This document shows, one piece after another, positions 42,752-50,073 of a stretch of DNA of 64,000 nt (positions within the stretch are counted from its first letter, which is position 1; each line of letters opens with the position of its first letter). Made by a program: the position numbers and the translations under genes. The stretch lies in assembly GCF_009711185.1 (NCBI RefSeq), contig NZ_WMIF01000001.1, forward strand, positions 124,001 through 188,000, read 5' to 3'. Under the pieces are notes generated by a model that saw only the letters and a program-made list of their open reading frames with translations, did not search any database and was not told the origin of the DNA. This DNA is from Paracoccus limosus (GTDB lineage Bacteria > Pseudomonadota > Alphaproteobacteria > Rhodobacterales > Rhodobacteraceae).

Positions 42752-43526
42752 CGTGCCGCCAGCGGTTCACCCGCCGCTCCCATGGCCGCAACAGGGCCAG
42801 ATCCACGGCCAGCATCACCAGCACAAAGGCCAGCGCCCAGGCCAGCACGCCGGCCACGTCGAAATTGGAAAACAGCAGGTGGATCTTGAAGCCGACGCCG
42901 TTCGAGCGGCCAAGGAATTCGACCACCAGCACGATTTTCCAGATCAGCGAGATCCCGGCCCGCGCGGCGCCCGCGATCTGCGGCGCAAGCTGCGGCAGCA
43001 CGACATGGCGCAGCCGCGTCAGGGGCGCCATGCGAAAGGCGCGCGCCATCTCGTCCAGATCGGGGCGCAGGGCGCGGGCGCCTTCGCGGATCATCACCGT
43101 GACCACCGGAATCTTGTTCAGCGCCACCGCCAGAACGGCGGCGGTTTCGTTCAGGCCGATCCAGATATAGCACAGCACGATCAGAACCAGCGCCGGCACG
43201 TTCAGCAAGATGATCAGCGCCGGGTTCAGCCAGTCGTCGGCGCGGCGCGACCGGCCCATCCACAGCCCCAGCGCCAGCCCCGCCGCCATGGCCAGCGCAA
43301 AGCTGAGCCCGACCCGCATCAGCGTCATGCCGGCGTTGAACCACAGCTCGCCGCTGCCGATGAGCTGGCCGATGCGCCCCGCCACCACCAGCGGCGAGGG
43401 CAGGGTCTGCGGCTTGCCGACCAGCTCTGCGGCAATGGTCCAGCCGGCCAGCAGCATCAGCACGGACAGCAAGCCGGGCCAGAAGGCCCGTGACGGCGCC
43501 TGTCTCAACCGGCCTGCTCCGGCCAC
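42741..43526 (-). CDS. ABC importer permease, NitT/TauT type
   Basis: A 261-residue permease with about six membrane segments (for example LLSVLMLLAGWTIAA, ALIILLNVPALVLIVLCYI). The ATPase-coupling loop is DEMARAFRMAPLTRLRHVVLPQLAPQ (cited as AFRMAPLTRLRHVVLP). The start is probably GTG at 43526, overlapping the binding-protein gene by 22 bp. Same family as taurine, nitrate and thiamine-precursor importers. Confidence 0.87.
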   Translation of the reverse strand: MAGAGRLRQAPSRAFWPGLLSVLMLLAGWTIAAELVGKPQTLPSPLVVAGRIGQLIGSGELWFNAGMTLMRVGLSFALAMAAGLALGLWMGRSRRADDWLNPALIILLNVPALVLIVLCYIWIGLNETAAVLAVALNKIPVVTVMIREGARALRPDLDEMARAFRMAPLTRLRHVVLPQLAPQIAGAARAGISLIWKIVLVVEFLGRSNGVGFKIHLLFSNFDVAGVLAWALAFVLVMLAVDLALLRPWERRVNRWRHDAA

Positions 43527-44500
43527 CAGAACAGGCCCTTGGGCAGCGTGGTCAGCCCGCCGGTCAGCGCGTCACCGCCAAGTGCCGCCATGGTGGCGAA
43601 CAGCTTTTGCGCATTGTCGGCATTCACCGGGGCATCGGCCGGCACGCCCGCGCGCCAGCCCGCGCGCAGCGCCTGAAATTCGGCGTCATTGGCCGCGTCC
43701 ATGTAGCGGCGCAGCGGCTGCCATGCCGCGTCGTCCTGCACCAGCGTGGTCTTGGCGGCGCGCGATGCCTGGGCCAGCCCCCGCGCCAGCGTCGGATTGG
43801 CCGCGATCCAGCGGTCGCGCAGCACATAGCCCAAAAGCGGCGTCCGCGCGTCCAGCCCCAGCTCTTGCGCCGCCTGCGCCACCGAGGCGATCTCGCGCAT
43901 GCCCCGCGCCTGCATCAGCGCCTGCAGGTGCCACAGGTTGATCGCGGCATCGACCTGTCCGGTCTCGGCAGCATTCATGATCAGCGGGGGCGCGCCAAAG
44001 ACCTGCTCGGTCAGGTCGGCCAGATCCGCGCCTAGCACCTGACGCGACCAGGCGCGCAGGATCAGCCAGCTTTTGTCGATCGGACCGCCGGCAATGCCGA
44101 TCTTCTTGCCCTTGAGATCGCCGATGCTGCGCACCGGGCTGTCCTTGGGCACGATCAGCCCGCCCACGGCGGTGGAATAGGGCAGAAAGGTGAAATCCTC
44201 GCCCCGCGCGCGCTGCTGGGCGACCCATAGCCAGTCCGAGACGATGGTATCGACCTCGCCGCCCTGCATCGCGACCTGAGTCGCCGGCGTTCCGGCCAGG
44301 ATCAGCGGTTGCAGCGAAAAGCCGCGCGCCTGATCCAGCCCCTTGCCGCGAATGGTCTGAATTTCCCAGTTCACCGTGCCGTTTTCCAGCGTGCCGATGC
44401 GCAGCGCCGGCAGGTCGGCGGCCCGTGCTCTCCGGGGCAGGCCCAGACCGGACAGGAAAAGCGCCCCGCCCGCAAGGACGATTCGCCGGTGCAATTCCAT
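43505..44500 (-). CDS. ABC importer substrate-binding protein, NitT/TauT type
   Basis: A 331-residue periplasmic binding protein. The start at 44500 follows GGAAAGGGAAAATACC. A twin-Arg-containing N-terminus (HRRIVLAGGALFLSGLGLPRRARA) looks like a signal peptide. Mature protein features are LRIGTLENGTVNWEIQTI, DTIVSDWLWVAQQ and LKGKKIGIAGGPIDKSW, typical of SsuA/TauA-like proteins. First gene of the importer operon, divergent from the NarL-type regulator. The shared motif CCTAAGACCT (44562-44571, minus-strand sense) is 62 bp upstream. Confidence 0.88.
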   Translation of the reverse strand: MELHRRIVLAGGALFLSGLGLPRRARAADLPALRIGTLENGTVNWEIQTIRGKGLDQARGFSLQPLILAGTPATQVAMQGGEVDTIVSDWLWVAQQRARGEDFTFLPYSTAVGGLIVPKDSPVRSIGDLKGKKIGIAGGPIDKSWLILRAWSRQVLGADLADLTEQVFGAPPLIMNAAETGQVDAAINLWHLQALMQARGMREIASVAQAAQELGLDARTPLLGYVLRDRWIAANPTLARGLAQASRAAKTTLVQDDAAWQPLRRYMDAANDAEFQALRAGWRAGVPADAPVNADNAQKLFATMAALGGDALTGGLTTLPKGLFWWPEQAG

Positions 44501-44561
44501 GGTATTTTCCCTTTCCTTCGGGGGATTATGCCATTGCCCCACGTGCGGGCCAATCCCTCCG

Positions 44562-44571
44562 AGGTCTTAGG
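44562..44571. promoter_or_regulatory. Shared motif upstream of the ABC importer operon
   Basis: AGGTCTTAGG on the plus strand, reading CCTAAGACCT toward the importer gene. Identical to the copy at 37988-37997. Confidence 0.55.
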
Positions 44572-44618
44572 ACGATCCGCTGCATCGCGCCATGAGGCTT
44601 GCGCCGTGGTCGCATCCG

Positions 44619-44628
44619 CCTAAGATGG
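44619..44628 (+). promoter_or_regulatory. Variant of the shared motif upstream of the NarL-type regulator
   Basis: CCTAAGATGG, 63 bp upstream of the regulator start; the first seven bases equal the other two copies. The distance to the start is almost the same as for the importer gene. Confidence 0.45.
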
Positions 44629-44690
44629 ACGCATGCCACGCCGGATCGGACGCTTTCCGGCGAACCATCCGTTTCTTTGGGAGGAGAACG

Positions 44691-45401
44691 ATGGCCCTAG
44701 CCAGTACTGAGATGCAGGACCGTGCGCCGGCTCATCGCCTTTCGGCGGACCGCGTGCGCGAGATCCTGATCGTCGACGACCATCCGCTGATGTGTGACGC
44801 ATTGGCCCTGACGCTGAAGATCAGCTTCGGGCTGAAGAATGTGCGCACCGCCCGCAGCCTGGCGGCCGCGCAGGAACAGATCAGGGCACAGGGTGCGCCG
44901 GATGCGGTGATCCTTGACCTGAACCTGCCCGATGCGCGCGGTGCCGAAGGGCTGGTGACGCTGCGCCGCCAGATCCCGGATGTGCCGATCACCATGATTT
45001 CGGCCGATCTGGAAAACGCCATGATCTCGGCGGCGATGGCCGCCGGGGCACAGGGCTATATCAGCAAGTCGCTGGGCCGCGAGGCGCTGGTCGACAGCCT
45101 GCGCCGCATGTGGGAGGGCGAGCAGGTCACACCCGACAGCTACCAGCCCGAATGCGCCGGCGAAGAGGATGCCGCCCGTGCCGATCTGGCGCGGCGCTTT
45201 GCCAGCCTGACGCCGCAGCAGATGAAGATCCTGCGGCTGATCTGTCAGGGCAAGGCCAACAAGGAGATCAGCTACGAGCTGTCGATCGCCGAAGCCACGG
45301 TCAAGACCCACATCACCGCGATCATGTCCAAGATCAACGCCCGCCGTCGCACGCAGGCGGTGCTTCTGGCCAATAGCGTGAGGCTGTTCGAGCCGGCATG
45401 A
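44691..45401 (+). CDS. NarL/LuxR-type response regulator of the quinoprotein block
   Basis: A 236-residue regulator. The receiver has D29-D30, phospho-acceptor D76 (VILDLNLPDARG) and the Lys in GYISKSLG. A LuxR-type helix-turn-helix is near the C-terminus (LTPQQMKILRLICQGKANKE; SIAEATVKTHITAIMSKI). The start at 44691 has GGAGGAG upstream. It overlaps the FIST gene by 4 bp, which is followed by a soluble hybrid kinase, so a whole signalling unit is coupled. Pseudomonas ErdR/AgmR, which govern quinoprotein ethanol oxidation, are NarL-type too, so a similar job is likely. Confidence 0.88.
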   Translation: MALASTEMQDRAPAHRLSADRVREILIVDDHPLMCDALALTLKISFGLKNVRTARSLAAAQEQIRAQGAPDAVILDLNLPDARGAEGLVTLRRQIPDVPITMISADLENAMISAAMAAGAQGYISKSLGREALVDSLRRMWEGEQVTPDSYQPECAGEEDAARADLARRFASLTPQQMKILRLICQGKANKEISYELSIAEATVKTHITAIMSKINARRRTQAVLLANSVRLFEPA

Positions 45402-46588
45402 CCACGGCCAAGTCCGAGCCATGGCCCGGCGAGGCGCCGCCCGTCGTGGCGCCTCGTGTTTTTGCCGTGCCGCCGGGGCCGGTGATGCTGACCGTGCCGG
45501 CTGCGGCGCCTGATCTGGTGCAGCGCATCGCCGAGGTGATGGGCCCCGCCCGTCCGGCGGCGGTGTTGCTGTTTGGCAACCCCGAGGGCGGCGCGCTGGC
45601 GCCGGGGCGGGCGCTGCGCGAGGCCCTGGGCGGGCATTGCCATGTCGTCAGCTGCTCATCGGCCGGCGAGATCGGCCCGACCGGCTATGTCAAGGACAGC
45701 GTCGTGGCGCTGGGCCTGCCGGCCGAAAGCTTTCGCGTCGGCGTCTGCCTGCTGCGCGATCAGGCGCAGGTGCCGGTGTCGGAATGGATGGCGCGGTTGC
45801 GCCGGTTTCATGCCGATTTCCGGCCCGATCTGCGGCGCTCGATCTTTGGCATCCTGCTGGCCGATGCGCTGGCCCAGCACGAGGACGTGCTGGTCGCAAC
45901 GCTGGATGCGGCCATTCCCGGCCTGCCGGTGGTCGGCGGCTCGACCGCCGAGGGCATCGGCTTTCTGCCGACCTCGCAGGTTGTCGATGGCGTGGCCCAT
46001 CCCGGTGCGGCGATGTTCCTGCTGATCGAGACCGATCTGGCCGTGGCCGAGGTCTCGTTCGCGCATTTCCGCCCGACCGAGCGGCGCGCCGTCGTTACCG
46101 CCGCCGATCCGCAAAGCCGCATCATCTGGGAACTGAACGCCGAACCTGCGGCGCAGGAATATGCCCGGCTGGCCGGGCTGCCGCCGGGGGCGCTGACCAC
46201 CGCCGAATTCGCCCGCCACCCGTTGTTGCTGCGCACCGGCCGGCGCCACCATGTCCGCGCCATCCGCGCGGTGACGCCCGATGGCGGGCTGCAATTGCTG
46301 TCGGGGATCGAGGCCGGGCATATCCTGACCGTCGGCCGGGCGGTGGACATGACGCGCGGCTTTGCCGATGCGCTGGACGCGCTGCCGCGCCCGCCGATGA
46401 TCGTGCTGGGCTTTGACTGCATCCTGCGGCGGCTGGCGCTGGAACGCGCCGGGATGGCCGGGCAGATGTCCGAACTGCTGTCGCGCTATCGCGTCGCCGG
46501 CTTCAACACCTATGGCGAACAGCACAGCGGCATGCATGTGAACCAGACCTTCGTGGGCATGGCCTTGATGCCGCCCGAGGCCGGCTGA
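45398..46588 (+). CDS. FIST-domain sensory protein
   Basis: A 396-residue soluble protein with the two FIST halves: FIST_N (AVLLFGNPEGGALAPGRALR; VSCSSAGEIGPTGYVKDSVV) and FIST_C (RAIRAVTPDGGLQLLSGIEAG; GFNTYGEQHSGMHVNQTF). FIST proteins are thought to bind small ligands such as amino acids for signalling. No membrane segment. Overlaps the response-regulator gene by 4 bp and is 1 bp from the kinase gene, so it probably passes ligand information to that kinase. Confidence 0.85.
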   Translation: MTTAKSEPWPGEAPPVVAPRVFAVPPGPVMLTVPAAAPDLVQRIAEVMGPARPAAVLLFGNPEGGALAPGRALREALGGHCHVVSCSSAGEIGPTGYVKDSVVALGLPAESFRVGVCLLRDQAQVPVSEWMARLRRFHADFRPDLRRSIFGILLADALAQHEDVLVATLDAAIPGLPVVGGSTAEGIGFLPTSQVVDGVAHPGAAMFLLIETDLAVAEVSFAHFRPTERRAVVTAADPQSRIIWELNAEPAAQEYARLAGLPPGALTTAEFARHPLLLRTGRRHHVRAIRAVTPDGGLQLLSGIEAGHILTVGRAVDMTRGFADALDALPRPPMIVLGFDCILRRLALERAGMAGQMSELLSRYRVAGFNTYGEQHSGMHVNQTFVGMALMPPEAG

Positions 46589-46589
46589 C

Positions 46590-47915
46590 ATGTTCCTGCG
46601 CGATGACGACAGCCCCGAGCGGCGGGTCGAAAAGCTGACGCGGATTTCGGATGTGCTGGTCGCCCGCATCGACCGGCTGGAGGAATCGCGCGGCTCGGCC
46701 TGGTCGATGTTTCAGGCCGCCGTGGCGCTGGAACACGAGGTTCAGGTCCGCTCGCGCGAGCTGGAACAGGCGCTGGCCGATCTGAGCGAACGCAACCGCG
46801 AACTGGCCGTGGCCCGCGCCCTGGCCGAAGAGGCCAACCGCTCCAAGACCCGCTTTCTGCGCGCCGCCAGCCACGACCTGCTGCAACCGCTGTCGGCGGC
46901 CAAGCTGTTTCTGTCCGCGCTCAAGGACACGCAGCTGGATGAATTGCAGGGCGAGCTGGCGAACCGGCTGTCGGGTGCCTTTGAATCGGTCGAGGAACTG
47001 ATGCATGCGGTGCTGGATATCTCGCGCCTCGACAGCCAGCGCATCGAGTTTCAGCGCAAGCCGGTCGATCTGGGCGAGCTGTTTCGCCGCCTCGCCATCG
47101 AATATGCGCCGATGGCCGAGGCCAAGGGGCTGCGGCTGAGTTTCGCGCCGACCTCGGCACGGGTCGAAAGCGATCCGACCTTTCTGCGCCGCATCGCGCA
47201 GAACCTCGTCTCGAACGCGATCAAATATACCGACAGCGGCGGCGTGCTGGTCGGCGTGCGCAAGCGCGGCGGTCGGGCCTGGCTGGAGATCATCGACACC
47301 GGCATCGGCATCGCCGCCACCGACCGGGCGCGGATCTTTGACGAATTCCAGCGCATTGGCCGCGACGGCGGTGCGCCCGGCATGGGGCTGGGCCTGTCGA
47401 TCGTGCGTCGCGCCTGCGCCAAGCTGGGCCATCCGATCGCCATGGACAGCGAACCGGGGCGGGGCACGGTGTTCCGCGTCAGCCTGCCGCTGGTCGGGCA
47501 CGAGGGCGCGGCCTGCCCGGCGCCGGTCGTGCCCTCGGTCGAATATCTGCGCGGGCGTGTGGCGCTGGTGGTGGAAAACGATGATGCGATGCGCCGCGCC
47601 TATGAGCTGATCCTGAAGGATCGGCTGGGCATGGTGCCGCGCATCGCCGGCGGCATCGCCGAGGCGCTGGCCCAGATGGGCGACGATGCGCCCGACGTGC
47701 TGATCGCCGATTACAATCTGGACAATGGCGACACCGGGTTGCAGGCGATCCGCGATCTGCGCGCACGGGCGGGCCAGCCGGTGCCGGCGATCATCGTCTC
47801 GGCCCGGCGCGACCCCGAACTGGGGCGCGCCAGTCTGGAAATGGGCGTGCCGGTGCTGGAAAAGCCGGTGCGGCCCGAGGAATTGCAGGCGGTGCTGCAC
47901 CGGATGCTGGCCTAA
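46590..47915 (+). CDS. Soluble hybrid histidine kinase
   Basis: A 441-residue kinase without membrane segments. An N-terminal coiled coil (residues about 10-85) leads to the H-box FLRAASHDLLQPL (H95). The ATP-binding domain shows NLVSNAIKYTDSGG, DTGIGI and GAPGMGLGLSIVRR. A C-terminal receiver carries D374 (VLIADYNLDNG). This layout is that of the NahK/ErcS'-like kinases that work with NarL-type regulators in alcohol oxidation control. Input is probably protein-borne (the FIST protein) since no sensor domain is visible. Possible terminator stem AAAGCC/GGCTTT at 47923-47949. Confidence 0.88.
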   Translation: MFLRDDDSPERRVEKLTRISDVLVARIDRLEESRGSAWSMFQAAVALEHEVQVRSRELEQALADLSERNRELAVARALAEEANRSKTRFLRAASHDLLQPLSAAKLFLSALKDTQLDELQGELANRLSGAFESVEELMHAVLDISRLDSQRIEFQRKPVDLGELFRRLAIEYAPMAEAKGLRLSFAPTSARVESDPTFLRRIAQNLVSNAIKYTDSGGVLVGVRKRGGRAWLEIIDTGIGIAATDRARIFDEFQRIGRDGGAPGMGLGLSIVRRACAKLGHPIAMDSEPGRGTVFRVSLPLVGHEGAACPAPVVPSVEYLRGRVALVVENDDAMRRAYELILKDRLGMVPRIAGGIAEALAQMGDDAPDVLIADYNLDNGDTGLQAIRDLRARAGQPVPAIIVSARRDPELGRASLEMGVPVLEKPVRPEELQAVLHRMLA

Positions 47916-47998
47916 TACCAAAGCCGCAGGCGCGGGGGGCGGGGCTTTTGTCCTGACCCGGACAGGGACAATCATTGGCCAATGAGGGGGAGAATTTC

Positions 47999-48616
47999 AT
48001 GAAGCATCTGCTTGTCCTGGCCCTGCTGGGGCTGAGCGCGCTGCCGGCGCCGGGTCGGGCCGGCGAGGCGGGCGATCTGGTCTTTGCCGAACGCGCGCCA
48101 TGGTCGCTGCCGCAGCCGCTGGTCTGGTCGCTGCGCCAGTCCGGCCCCGAGGTCGAGGGCTTCAAGCCGCTGGGCGAGGGCCGCGTCACCCTGTCGGCCA
48201 TTACCGATCCCACGGACGGCAAGCCGGTGCTGCAACTGGCCGAGGACACCCCCCGCATCAAGCGCAAGATCGGCCCGTTCCCGACCGAGGGCGGCGATCC
48301 GGCGCTGACCTTCTTTCTGGAGACGGTCTCGCGTGATATGGCGGCGCTGACCGGTGGCAGCCCGTTCTATATCCGCAACCGGCTCAAGGATGCGCTGTTC
48401 CGGGGCGGCGAGGTCCGCGCCGAAAATGGCGGCAAGCTGGCCGTGTTCACCCCGTTCAAGGGCGACAAGAACGCCGAGCGCATGTATGGGTTCGACACGC
48501 TGGAGCTGCGCTTTGCCCTGTCCGATGCCCGCCAGCCGATCCGGGCGATGGTGGCCGAAACCGGGCCTCTGGCCGGTGGCCGCCCAGCCTATCACAGCGA
48601 AATGGTGTTGAAATGA
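47999..48616 (+). CDS. Secreted protein of unknown function
   Basis: A 205-residue exported protein. The start at 47999 (MKHLLVLALLGLSALPAPGRA) gives a signal peptide and has GAGGGGGAG upstream. The mature part is a beta-rich soluble domain (PRIKRKIGPFPTEGGDPAL; MYGFDTLELRFALSD) without Cys. Coupled by ATGA overlap to the small Cys protein that follows. By place it belongs to the quinoprotein block, perhaps a periplasmic partner. I do not recognise the family. Confidence 0.7.
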   Translation: MKHLLVLALLGLSALPAPGRAGEAGDLVFAERAPWSLPQPLVWSLRQSGPEVEGFKPLGEGRVTLSAITDPTDGKPVLQLAEDTPRIKRKIGPFPTEGGDPALTFFLETVSRDMAALTGGSPFYIRNRLKDALFRGGEVRAENGGKLAVFTPFKGDKNAERMYGFDTLELRFALSDARQPIRAMVAETGPLAGGRPAYHSEMVLK

Positions 48617-48945
48617 AGGGGCTGGGCCTGCTGGCGCTGCTGCTTTGGGCCGGCTCGGCCCAGGCGCAGGCGGTGAACGACTATCCGACCAATGCCCGCG
48701 CCGATTACGTCTTTGTCTGCATGGCCACCAATGGCCAGACCCGCGACATGCTGGACAAATGTTCCTGCGCCATCGACCAGATCGCCACCGTCCTGCCCTA
48801 TGACGATTACGTCAAGGCCGAGACGGTGCTGGCCATGCGCCAGATGGGCGGCGAACGTTCGGCGGTGTTTCGCAACATGGGCAGCAATGACATGGTCGCC
48901 AATTACCGCCGCGCCGAGGCCGAGGCCGAGATCCTCTGCTTCTGA
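48613..48945 (+). CDS. Small secreted Cys-containing protein
   Basis: A 110-residue exported protein with signal peptide (GLGLLALLLWAGSAQA). The mature part has four Cys (VFVCMATNG, DKCSCAID, EILCF), likely two disulfides, and a helical body. Coupled to the preceding secreted protein by a 4-bp overlap. Small Cys-rich periplasmic proteins occur beside quinoprotein dehydrogenases as electron-transfer or assembly partners; whether this is one is not shown. Confidence 0.7.
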   Translation: MKGLGLLALLLWAGSAQAQAVNDYPTNARADYVFVCMATNGQTRDMLDKCSCAIDQIATVLPYDDYVKAETVLAMRQMGGERSAVFRNMGSNDMVANYRRAEAEAEILCF

Positions 48946-49002
48946 ACTGGACAATCCCCCGCCCGCGCGCTTCCCTGTGGTCAGTCTGAACAGGAGAAGC
49001 CG

Positions 49003-49785
49003 ATGGATCTGGGCATCAGAGGCAAGAAGGGGCTGGTTTGCGCCGCCTCGAAAGGGTTGGGCCGGGGCTGTGCCGAGGCGCTGGCCGAGGCGGGTGTCGA
49101 TCTGGTCATCAATGCCCGCGGCAGCGAGGTGCTGGAGGATACTGCCCGCCAGCTGTCGGGCCGCTATGGCGTGAACGTCACCCCGATCGCCGCTGACATC
49201 ACCACCAGCTCCGGCCGTGCCGCCGTGCTGGAGGCGCTGGAGGGGCAGGCCGACATTCTGGTCACCAATGCCGGCGGCCCGCCGCCCGGCAACTGGACCG
49301 ACTGGAACCGCGACGATTTCATCCGCGCCATCGATTCCAACATGCTGTCCGCGATCGCGCTGATGCAGGCTCTGGTGCCGGGCATGATGGAGCGCGGCTG
49401 GGGCCGGGTGGTCAACATCACCTCGCAATCGGTCAAGTCGCCGGTCTCGATTCTGGGTCTGTCGAACACCGCCCGCGCCGGGCTGACCGGGTTCGTCGCC
49501 GGCATGTCGCGGCAGGTGGCGGGTTCGGGCGTCGTGGTCAACAACCTGCTGCCCGGGATCCATGCGACAGACCGCGCCTATGCGCTGGACAAGGGCGTGG
49601 CGCAGGCCGAGGGCATCGAGATCACCGCCGCCCGCCGCAAGCGCGAGGCGACGATCCCGACACACAGCTACGGCCTGCCCGAGGATTTCGGTGCCACCTG
49701 CGCCTTTCTGTGCAGCCAGCATGCGCGGTTCATCATTGGCCAGAACATCCTGCTGGACGGCGGGGCGTCGAACAGCACCATGTAG
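49003..49785 (+). CDS. Short-chain dehydrogenase/reductase
   Basis: A 260-residue SDR. The nucleotide loop is CAASKGLGRGCAEALAEAG, the NAG motif is TNAGGPPPGNW, and a C-terminal GQNILLDGGASNSTM closes the fold. The catalytic Tyr position is occupied differently: the usual YxxxK region reads GLSNTARAGLTGF, as in a 3-oxoacyl-ACP-reductase-like subgroup (TNAGGPP type) that lacks the Tyr. So activity or mechanism may differ. Stand-alone gene before the glycine riboswitch. Start has AGGAG upstream. Confidence 0.85.
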   Translation: MDLGIRGKKGLVCAASKGLGRGCAEALAEAGVDLVINARGSEVLEDTARQLSGRYGVNVTPIAADITTSSGRAAVLEALEGQADILVTNAGGPPPGNWTDWNRDDFIRAIDSNMLSAIALMQALVPGMMERGWGRVVNITSQSVKSPVSILGLSNTARAGLTGFVAGMSRQVAGSGVVVNNLLPGIHATDRAYALDKGVAQAEGIEITAARRKREATIPTHSYGLPEDFGATCAFLCSQHARFIIGQNILLDGGASNSTM

Positions 49786-49859
49786 GTTCATGGAACCCAT
49801 GCGACAAAACCGTGGAAGCCTCTTGTCAGGTTTCCGCGGCGCCGCTACGACTTAAGGTG

Positions 49860-50031
49860 GAAATCGGGAGACGCTGGCCATGCGCCAGGGCCGAAGGAGC
49901 AACCGCCCCGGGAATCTCTCAGGCAAAGGGACCGTTTTCCGCAAATATCTGGAGAGTGGCGGAAATTTTCGCCCGCCGAAGGGATAACGATCTCAGGCGC
50001 CCCCGCAGGGGCAGGGACAGAGGGGGCATCT
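49860..50031 (+). ncRNA. Tandem glycine riboswitch upstream of gcvTHP
   Basis: Two aptamers in tandem. The first shows GGGAGACG, GCCGAAGGAGCAA and AATCTCTCAGGCAAAGGGACC (cited as AATCTCTCAGGCAAAGGGAC); the second follows at once with GGAGAGTGG, GCCGAAGGGATAA, TCTCAGGC and AGGGACAGAGGGGG. These are the conserved pieces of the gcvT element. The tandem form that turns on glycine cleavage when glycine is abundant is known from many bacteria. The hairpin at 50037-50057 is the likely expression platform. Confidence 0.93.
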
Positions 50032-50036
50032 GAAGG

Positions 50037-50057
50037 GGGACGGAGCAGGTCCGTCCC
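50037..50057 (+). promoter_or_regulatory. Expression-platform hairpin of the glycine riboswitch
   Basis: Perfect 8-bp stem GGGACGGA / TCCGTCCC with a GCAGG loop, right after the second aptamer and 16 bp before the gcvT start. With no T-tract after it, control of translation or of RNA structure is more likely than intrinsic termination. Confidence 0.6.
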
Positions 50058-50073
50058 GAAACAGGGGATGCCC

